32,220 nt of DNA from a bacterium. Its GTDB lineage: Bacteria; UBP14; UBA6098; JAFGQG01. The stretch covers positions 1 through 32,220 of the forward strand of contig JAFGQG010000045.1 of NCBI GenBank assembly GCA_016935765.1, written 5' to 3'. The position numbers and the translations under genes are program-made. Below are positions 16,778-23,120 of this stretch, piece after piece (the stretch's first letter is position 1; every line of letters begins with the position of its first letter). A model generated the notes under the pieces. That model had not been told where the DNA came from, did not search any database, and saw only the letters and a list, made by a program, of their open reading frames with translations.

Positions 16778-17164
16778 CTTACAACCTCCTTTTAATTCTC
16801 CTTTAAAGTCTTTTTTTATCGTTAGGAAAATAAATCAAAAACCATACCAAGAATGCTTGCTGAGGATTTATTATGAAACAGATGTTGATTTTTAAAGGGA
16901 TTGGGAGAGAATTTTATTTGGAAATTAGTTGTATGGATATAAATAAGATTTCAATATTTTGTGGAATTTAACCCACAGGTTGTTGTGTTTGGTAAACAAC
17001 CTGATATCCAAATCTCACAATTCCGAATTACAGGATTGCAATTTTCAATAAACGCTCGATATACAATCAGGAGAGTATTATTGGTGAGAGGAATTCCTTG
17101 AATTATTCAAATACTAAAGATACTTGGCAGTTTTACAATCAAAGGTTAATCCTAATAAACAGTT
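16778..17164. other. Intergenic region between blocks C and D
   Basis: There is no gene here. It must hold the promoter of block D (- strand) and the end of the NtrC-type gene transcript. No clean -35/-10 or sigma-54 match was found. The one clear structure is the inverted repeat at 16976-17003. Confidence 0.5.
16976..17003. repeat. Perfect 9-bp inverted repeat
   Basis: CAGGTTGTT (16976-16984) and AACAACCTG (16995-17003) are exact complements with a 10-nt spacer. There is no T run on either side, so a standard terminator is unlikely. An operator or an RNA hairpin in the leader of the pseudo-receiver operon (start 16777) is possible. Confidence 0.6.
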
Positions 17165-18559
17165 TCATTTAATGTTAAGTGTTTCAAGTTTAGAGTATAA
17201 AGTTTTCCTGTCTATCTGAAGGATTTTAGCAGTTTCGGATTTGTTATATTTGGTTTTTATTAACACGTTTTCAATAACCTCTTTCTCGATTGAGGCTACT
17301 ACATGCTGGGTTATTTCGTGTAGAGAATATCCTTTTTTAAGTAACCTATTTAAGTCCATTTCTTTTAAGTTGTCGTCTAAATCAGTCGTTTTACCAGTCA
17401 ATTCAGATGGAAGTTCATCGGGAGTAATGTGGTCGGACTTAGCCAGAAGCGCTGCTTTTTTTACAACATTCTGTAATTCTCTAACATTTCCTGGCCATGA
17501 ATACTCCATTAATATTTCCATAGTTTCTGGTGTGAATCCATCTATATCCTTGCCCAAATTTATTTTCGATTTACTCAGGAAGTAATTTGCCAGAATAGGA
17601 ATATCCTCATTTCGCTCTCTAAGGGGAGGTAAGACTATGCTGAATTCGTTCAACCTATAGAATAAGTCTTCTCTTAGTATCCCTTCTTTGATAGCGTCCG
17701 TAAGAAAGACATTTGACGCTGTAATAATCCTGGTATCTATTTGAATGTCCTTTTTGCCTCCCAGGTGGCGTACTTTTTTTTCCTGCAGTACTCTAAGTAG
17801 TTTTGCCTGTGCTGCTTCGGGGAGATTAGTGATCTCGTCCAGGAATAAAGTTCCGCCTTTGGCTTGTTCGAATACACCTTCCTTCCGGGAAGTTGCGCCG
17901 GTAAAAGCTCCCTTTTCATATCCGAATAACTCACTTTCTACAAGCGTATCAGGAATAGCCCCACAGTTCAAAGCTATTATAGGAAAGCCTTTTCTATTGC
18001 TTTTCTGGTGTATCATATTCGCAATAACCTCCTTTCCTGTACCACTCTCTCCTTGTACTACAACTGTCATATCGGTCGGAGCAACAACATCGACTTGCCT
18101 CAAAACTCTATCTATCTCAAGGCTTTCTCCCATAAGTTCCTTGATAATATCCTTATCAATCATAGCTTGTTTGAGTTCACGGTTTTCTTTGCTCAATTTC
18201 TGGTTTTCCAGGGCTCTATTAATTGAAAAGATGATCTCCTCAGTTTGAAAGGGCTTTACTACATAATCTTTAGCTCCAAGTTTAATTGCTTTCAAGGCTT
18301 CGCTTATTCCCCCTTCTCCTGTAATAATGATGTTTACGATCTCATTATTTATCTCTTGTACCTTTTTCATAACATCGAATCCGGTCATATCAGGCAATTT
18401 AAGGTCTAAAAGAATAACATCAGGTTGGTCAGTTTTTACCTGGGAGACAGCTTCACTTCCACTATTGGCACTGATGGTTTCGAAGCCTTCTTCCTCCAAA
18501 TTCCTTGATAAAAAGAAGAGCAGGTCTTCGTCATCATCAACGATTAATACTCTGATCAT
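17165..18559 (-). CDS. NtrC-family sigma-54-dependent response regulator
   Basis: The product is 464 residues with the full three-domain layout. The receiver (1-120) has phospho-acceptor D52 (VILLDLKLPD) and K102. The AAA+ sigma-54 interaction domain (about 140-370) has Walker A GESGTGKE (170-177), an intact GAFTGA loop (217-222) and Walker B GGTLFLDE (235-242). A C-terminal Fis-type HTH reads NKSETAKILQIDRKTLYSKL. The intact GAFTGA predicts direct contact with sigma-54 holoenzyme. GGGGAGG lies upstream of ATG 18559. It is the last gene of the kaiB-kinase-receiver operon, 65 bp after the receiver gene, and is its natural transcriptional output. Target promoters are unknown; a sigma-54-like site occurs at 11031-11047. 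Confidence 0.96.
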   Translation of the reverse strand: MIRVLIVDDDEDLLFFLSRNLEEEGFETISANSGSEAVSQVKTDQPDVILLDLKLPDMTGFDVMKKVQEINNEIVNIIITGEGGISEALKAIKLGAKDYVVKPFQTEEIIFSINRALENQKLSKENRELKQAMIDKDIIKELMGESLEIDRVLRQVDVVAPTDMTVVVQGESGTGKEVIANMIHQKSNRKGFPIIALNCGAIPDTLVESELFGYEKGAFTGATSRKEGVFEQAKGGTLFLDEITNLPEAAQAKLLRVLQEKKVRHLGGKKDIQIDTRIITASNVFLTDAIKEGILREDLFYRLNEFSIVLPPLRERNEDIPILANYFLSKSKINLGKDIDGFTPETMEILMEYSWPGNVRELQNVVKKAALLAKSDHITPDELPSELTGKTTDLDDNLKEMDLNRLLKKGYSLHEITQHVVASIEKEVIENVLIKTKYNKSETAKILQIDRKTLYSKLETLNIK

Positions 18560-18624
18560 TTGGATAACCTCCCCAAATATTTACTTTTTTTAAGTACACT
18601 AAACTTCATGAATATTAATAGTGT

Positions 18625-18993
18625 TTATTGCAGGATGTCATTGATTTTTTTTTCCAGTTCTCTAATCTCAACAGGTTTGATAAGGTATGCGTCAAACCCA
18701 TTACTTTTTATATTCTTTATCGTAGATTCATCTTCTTTAGCAGTGAGAGCAATTACTGGTATGAATTTAGTACTATCATTGTTTTTTAATTTACCTTTGA
18801 TGTCGAAACCATTCAAACCTGGCATCAAGAGATCCAGAAATATAAGGTCAGGTTTTTCAAAAACAGCTACTTCGTATGCTCTCTCTGAATCGGATTCCGT
18901 TACAACATTCAGACTAAGATTTGTTTCAAGATTCAGTTTCAAGAAGAAACAAAAATCTTTTTCATCATCGATTACCAAAATCTTTTTTCTCAT
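18625..18993 (-). CDS. Single-domain response regulator (CheY-like)
   Basis: The product is 122 residues, a receiver only. It has the acidic pair DD (9-10), phospho-acceptor D54 (LIFLDLLMPGLNG), switch Thr (ALTAKEDE) and conserved Lys (YLIKPVE), all intact. ATG 18993 has AAAGGGGG upstream and lies 29 nt inside the end of the kinase gene, so it is translationally coupled to that kinase. It may be a direct phosphate acceptor, a sink, or a relay intermediate for the N-terminal receiver of the same kinase. Confidence 0.93.
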   Translation of the reverse strand: MRKKILVIDDEKDFCFFLKLNLETNLSLNVVTESDSERAYEVAVFEKPDLIFLDLLMPGLNGFDIKGKLKNNDSTKFIPVIALTAKEDESTIKNIKSNGFDAYLIKPVEIRELEKKINDILQ

Positions 18994-20845
18994 TTTTCCC
19001 CCTTTGGTTTATAGGCAATGTTATGGTTATTTTTGTTCCCTTTCCTTTCTTACTACTGATGGAGATTTCCCCTTTATGGTTATTTATTATTGTTTTCACC
19101 ACAGCCAGACCCAAACCGGTTCCTGCCCCTTTCTTTTTTGTAGAAAAGAATGGTTCGAACACTTGGTCTAACTGCTTTGATGGAATTCCCTTTCCTGAGT
19201 CCGATATCTCAATTACACAATTCTCACCACCACCGATTAAACGAGATATCATATCGTTCTCCTTACTTATATTTATTTTAATTGAACCGCCTTCAGGCAT
19301 CGCTTGAATAGCGTTGTCCAGGATATTGAACAAAACCTGAAGCATCTGGTTTCGATCCACCTCTATTGTAAAATCCTGTTCATCATATTTTTTTTCCAGA
19401 ACGATATTATTGAGAGAGATTTTCTGCTTGAATAACTCCAGAGCTTCTTCAATAATCTCCTCAGGGTTTATTTTTTTCTTTCTTAATTCAGCTGGTTTGG
19501 AATATTTCAATATGTCCTTAATAATCTTGTCAGCCCTGAAAATAGTCTTTTTCATTTTTTCGAGTGTGATCGATATATCATTATCGTCAGGTGTGATTTT
19601 TCTTTCTAGATATTCGAGTCCGCCTAATATGATCCCTAATGGATTTTTCAGTTCATGAGATACACCTGATGCAAATCTGCCGAGTGCAGCTAATTTTTCG
19701 GATTGAATCAATTGTTCTTGTGTAATTTTCAGTTCACGGTATGCAGTGATAAGTTTCTTTTCTGCTGCTTTTCTGGCAGTAGTATCCCTTAAAGAAGCTA
19801 AAAAATGTTTTTCTCCATCCCATTCTGTCTCAACGACTTGAAGCTCCACAAATATTTTTTCATTCTCATTGCGTACGATCTCAATTTCTGTCTGGTCTCC
19901 GTTTACGGCAGGATAACCAAAAACATCGCCGATAAGGTCAGTTGCACATAAACCGAATAGTCTCTCAGCCGCAGGATTAACAAAACATATCTCACCTTTT
20001 TTGTCAATGATGAGAATCCCATCAGCATTTTTTTGGATAATGTTATACAAACGGGCTTCGCTGTGTTGTAAATCCTCTTCAGATTTTTTTCTCTCTGTAA
20101 AATCCATCCCGATAAGTATCACACTTTCCGGCTCCCCACCTTTATAAAGTAGCTTTTCCCCTGCCGCTAATAAAACAGTATGGATCATTCCATTTTTTGC
20201 TATAAAGTCAATATCAATTTCAGGTGTAAACTGACCCATCTGAGCAATATTCAATTGATCAGTTAGCAATTGCTTCTGTTTAGCTACGACAAAATCCAGG
20301 ATAGGTTTACCAACAATTTCTGTTCTTGAATACCCGAAAGTCTCAATAAAAGTGGAATTGACCTCCTGGAATTCCAGATTATTTCCAATAATAATATTAA
20401 TAGTGGGCGCGTTTTCAAACAGTAATCGGTATCGTCTTCCAGATTCAACTAATTTTCTCTCTGCTTTCTTTTTAGTAAAAGCTATCTCAATAGCTGCTTT
20501 GACTTCCAATTCCTGGAATGGTTTAAGTATATAACCGAATGGATTCACTTCTTGAGCTCGATTCAGGAACTCATCGTCCGCATATCCTGTGAGAAATATT
20601 ATCGAAATATCGAGTTCTTTTTTTATTACTTCCGAAACTTCGATACCATCCATTTCACTTCCTATCAATACAATATCCATTAAAACTACGTCTGGTGCTG
20701 CTTCTCTGACTTTATAAAGAGCTTCATCGCTTGATAGGGCAGTACCCACCACATTATACTTTAATGACTCAAGAAGGCACTTCAGATCAGAAACGATAAT
20801 AGCTTCATCATCCACGATAAATATTTTAGGTTTCGATTTCTTCAT
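18965..20845 (-). CDS. Hybrid histidine kinase REC-PAS-PAS-HisKA-HATPase
   Basis: The product is 626 residues and soluble (no membrane helix). An N-terminal receiver (1-125) has phospho-acceptor D57 (VVLMDIVLIG). PAS 1 (about 137-250, ending ILIGMDFTERKK) and PAS 2 (about 262-370, ending LASLRDTTARK) follow. The HisKA H box carries H397 (SGVSHELKNPLG). The HATPase domain is complete, with N box (FNILDNAIQAMPEGG), G1 (DSGKGIP), F (FEPFFSTK) and G2 (GTGLGLAVVK). A receiver at the N terminus suggests input by phosphorylation or by another regulator. It starts 58 bp after kaiB and overlaps the receiver gene downstream. By analogy with Kai-linked kinases it may read KaiB state, which is inference. 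Its REC-PAS front is paralogous to that of the 967-residue regulator. Confidence 0.94.
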   Translation of the reverse strand: MKKSKPKIFIVDDEAIIVSDLKCLLESLKYNVVGTALSSDEALYKVREAAPDVVLMDIVLIGSEMDGIEVSEVIKKELDISIIFLTGYADDEFLNRAQEVNPFGYILKPFQELEVKAAIEIAFTKKKAERKLVESGRRYRLLFENAPTINIIIGNNLEFQEVNSTFIETFGYSRTEIVGKPILDFVVAKQKQLLTDQLNIAQMGQFTPEIDIDFIAKNGMIHTVLLAAGEKLLYKGGEPESVILIGMDFTERKKSEEDLQHSEARLYNIIQKNADGILIIDKKGEICFVNPAAERLFGLCATDLIGDVFGYPAVNGDQTEIEIVRNENEKIFVELQVVETEWDGEKHFLASLRDTTARKAAEKKLITAYRELKITQEQLIQSEKLAALGRFASGVSHELKNPLGIILGGLEYLERKITPDDNDISITLEKMKKTIFRADKIIKDILKYSKPAELRKKKINPEEIIEEALELFKQKISLNNIVLEKKYDEQDFTIEVDRNQMLQVLFNILDNAIQAMPEGGSIKINISKENDMISRLIGGGENCVIEISDSGKGIPSKQLDQVFEPFFSTKKKGAGTGLGLAVVKTIINNHKGEISISSKKGKGTKITITLPINQRGKNEKKDFGNR

Positions 20846-20903
20846 AAGCTCTTAATTATTTCATATATAATAGTACTGGAGCATGGTTATTTTCATGTCT
20901 CGC

Positions 20904-21194
20904 TTATTCTCTTTCCGTTTCAATGGGAGTCAGGTTGAGACCCCACAAGACCTTCTCCTTGTTTGAAAGATCACCAATGATCCGACAGAGTGGGAGGGGC
21001 AACTCTCTTACAAGGGTAGGTGTTGCAAGAATTTTTTTCTCCTCAGCAATTTGAGGATTTTTAAGAACATCTATTATTTCAATATCATATGTGCGCTGAG
21101 AATCTTCATCACATATCTTCTTTAATTGCTTTACTGTGTGCGCTGATTTTTGCGTCTGTCCCGAGATATAAAGGGTTAATTTAAGCTTTATCAT
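20904..21194 (-). CDS. kaiB: KaiB-family clock-like protein
   Basis: The product is 96 residues, close to the usual 90-110 for KaiB. The hallmark core IDVLKNPQIAEEKKILATPT is present, followed by LPLPLCRIIGDLSNKEKVL, almost as in cyanobacterial KaiB as recalled. The N-terminal LTLYISGQTQKS strand-turn also fits. KaiB has a thioredoxin-like fold and switches fold to bind KaiC and then SasA/CikA-type kinases. At the 'GLDL' site near the C terminus this protein has GLNL (N87); mutations at that Gly and Asp are reported to shift KaiB fold switching. GGGAGG lies 8 nt before ATG 21194. It heads an operon with a hybrid kinase, a receiver and an NtrC-type activator. No kaiC or kaiA is in the window. 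Confidence 0.95.
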   Translation of the reverse strand: MIKLKLTLYISGQTQKSAHTVKQLKKICDEDSQRTYDIEIIDVLKNPQIAEEKKILATPTLVRELPLPLCRIIGDLSNKEKVLWGLNLTPIETERE

Positions 21195-21500
21195 TCACTA
21201 CACCTCCCTTTTATAGTTACAAAGTTTACGCTAATTGCATAATTACGATGTAGCAAAACAAGGTTACACATAATAAAAAAATGTCAAAACCGCCAAATAA
21301 AAAACCCGTATAATGAATCAAGATTTCCAAACAAAATTATAACATAAAATATTAATTTTGTAAACCCTTAAAGAACACTTAAACAATACGTATAATATTT
21401 ACGTAGTATTATCATTTTAAAGGATATTATACGATTAAGCCAGTTGGAATATTAAAATAGGCTCAGATTATTCTATATCGTTATTGGTATTCAAAAACGA
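21195..21500. other. Regulatory intergenic region upstream of kaiB
   Basis: There is no gene here. It is very AT-rich. On the - strand a TTGACA (21287-21282) lies about 90 bp before kaiB, but no convincing -10 follows at 16-18 bp. The paired ACGTA boxes at 21386-21405 are the clearest signal. Confidence 0.5.
21386..21405. promoter_or_regulatory. Paired ACGTA boxes, site 1 (upstream of kaiB)
   Basis: The palindrome ATACGTAT is at 21386-21393, and a second ACGTA is at 21401-21405; the centres are 13 bp apart. The same arrangement recurs in two other intergenic regions of the island (22973-23003 and 28851-28867). It is a candidate operator about 190-210 bp upstream of kaiB. Confidence 0.45.
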
Positions 21501-22862
21501 TCATTCCTTTTTCTCGGTTGGTATGGATACAAAGAACTTGCTTCCAGCTCCGGGGTTTGATTCCAGCCATATCTTCCCCATGTGCTTTTCTACTATTCTC
21601 TGCACGAGCGCTAACCCCAAACCTTCACCGACTGCTTTCTCAGAATCAACCTGATAGAATATCTTGAAGATTTTCTGCTGCAGTTCCATGGGGATGCCGA
21701 CTCCATTATCCTGAACGCAATATACCGCTTCGTCATTTATTGTTCTGCCACTTATCCTTATGATGCCTTTTCTTCCGGGATCCAGGTACTTGAGAGCGTT
21801 GTCTATAAGATTTGTGAATACTCGCCTTATCAGCCCGGCATCACCAAAGCATGGGGGTAGATTTGAAACATCGATTTCGATCTCACTTTCAGATAGTTTA
21901 TGACCCAATCTATCAACGACATCAGATATCAATTCGTTCACATTCAGTTTCTTTAATTCGATCTCGGTTTTGCCGATACGGGATACCTCAATGAATCCAT
22001 CGAGCAGAGTATCTATCTTGGAAATGTTCATCAGGATATATTCCAAAGCTTCGTTAACGTTATTTTCAAGGACTTTTGATATTTTCTTGGCAACATCTTT
22101 CGGAACATCTTCGTCTTTTAGGTTGATAAGCAGCTTATTGATAGACTGCTCAACTTCTTTTCCAAAGCCGTTAATATTCATCAATGGGGTTCGGAAATTG
22201 TTTGAGAATGCCATAAGAACCTTTTCGATACTTTTGTTTTTAGTATCCAGCACCGCGTTTATGAATTCCCGTTCGTCCTCAGGATGCTGACGTTCCGCGA
22301 TGTCTCTTAACAAGAGTACTGCCCCCGGGTGACCGGTCAATTTACCTGTTACTATCTCAATTGGAATTTGGGATCCGCTTTTATGTCTTCCAACAGCAAG
22401 ACCAACGTGGTATCCATCAACTTCAAGCGCGTCATAAATTTCATGAGGAGATTTCGGATTGGTTCGCCGGTCGCCATAAAGAAAATCTGTTTTGTTTCCA
22501 ATGACTTCCTCTGCCTTATAACCGAACATTCTTAGTACGGAGTTGCTGCACATCAATATATTCCGTTTTGAATCTATAAGAAGGAATACATCAGGACAGA
22601 TGCTGTCCATAATATATCCCCATTTCAACTGGTTTTTACGGGCTTTTATCCACACCTTGTATGAGGTTAGCATTACTAATAACAACGCGAGGAAAATTAC
22701 TCTGATATGAGACTCAGGTATATCAAAGGTTTTAGCTAAAGTATACACATTCTCCGGCATCTGAACCGTTATGCTGAATATTATAAATGCAACGGTGATC
22801 AACGTACATAAAATCAGATCTTGTTCTTTTCTTTTAATGTTCAAAGCTTCAAGCTGTTTCAT
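21501..22862 (-). CDS. Membrane PAS histidine kinase lacking the phospho-acceptor His
   Basis: The product is 453 residues. ATG 22862 is chosen because AGGAG (22872-22868) lies 5 nt upstream; a GTG at 22904 has no RBS. Two membrane helices (about 15-33 and 54-71) precede a PAS domain (about 82-190). In the DHp helix the H box reads AFSNNFRTPLMNI, so the expected His is N221 (AAC, 22202-22200). The HATPase domain is intact: N box (NLIDNALKYL, N355), G1 (DNGVGIP), F (FKIFYQV), G2 (GEGLGLALV). It could bind ATP but cannot autophosphorylate in the normal way; a pseudokinase or allosteric partner in a heterodimer is plausible. It stands alone between kaiB and the LuxR-type regulator gene. Its membrane-PAS front is paralogous to the protein at 15247-16272. 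Confidence 0.9.
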   Translation of the reverse strand: MKQLEALNIKRKEQDLILCTLITVAFIIFSITVQMPENVYTLAKTFDIPESHIRVIFLALLLVMLTSYKVWIKARKNQLKWGYIMDSICPDVFLLIDSKRNILMCSNSVLRMFGYKAEEVIGNKTDFLYGDRRTNPKSPHEIYDALEVDGYHVGLAVGRHKSGSQIPIEIVTGKLTGHPGAVLLLRDIAERQHPEDEREFINAVLDTKNKSIEKVLMAFSNNFRTPLMNINGFGKEVEQSINKLLINLKDEDVPKDVAKKISKVLENNVNEALEYILMNISKIDTLLDGFIEVSRIGKTEIELKKLNVNELISDVVDRLGHKLSESEIEIDVSNLPPCFGDAGLIRRVFTNLIDNALKYLDPGRKGIIRISGRTINDEAVYCVQDNGVGIPMELQQKIFKIFYQVDSEKAVGEGLGLALVQRIVEKHMGKIWLESNPGAGSKFFVSIPTEKKE

Positions 22863-22867
22863 TTTAA

Positions 22868-22872
22868 CTCCT
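22868..22872 (-). promoter_or_regulatory. Shine-Dalgarno deciding the start of the PAS pseudokinase gene
   Basis: On the - strand AGGAG precedes ATG 22862 by 5 nt. The open frame reaches GTG 22904, but no SD-like sequence precedes that codon. Confidence 0.7.
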
Positions 22873-22972
22873 GTGATGGGATTATTTTGCACAAATTTAT
22901 ACACATTTAACCTAATTAATAAAAATATACGATAAAATCCCTAATTTATCAACAAAAATAATACTTAATTAC

Positions 22973-23003
22973 TACGTATCTAACGCTTATAAATTATACG
23001 TAT
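22973..23003. promoter_or_regulatory. Paired ACGTA boxes, site 2 (upstream of the PAS pseudokinase gene)
   Basis: ACGTA at 22974-22978 and the palindrome ATACGTAT at 22996-23003 are 24 bp apart, about two helical turns. They lie about 110-140 bp upstream of the start at 22862 and just downstream of the LuxR-type regulator gene. They match the sites at 21386-21405 and 28851-28867. Confidence 0.45.
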
Positions 23004-23120
23004 GAAATGTTCAATAAATTTGGTTTTCAATTTTGGAGTTTTATGGACTAATGATAACTCTCCCGGGTAGAACTCGGTTTCAGAAAACAATATTTAAAGG
23101 GATTTTATTGATAATACTGG

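Noticed and set aside
16778..17164. Sigma-54 promoter for the pseudo-receiver operon
   Set aside because: No GG-N10-GC element in the right orientation was found; the TTGGCAG at about 17125 points the other way and lacks the -12 part.
21282..21287. TTGACA as a sigma-70 -35 box for kaiB
   Set aside because: No acceptable -10 lies 16-18 bp downstream; a six-base match alone is weak in this DNA.
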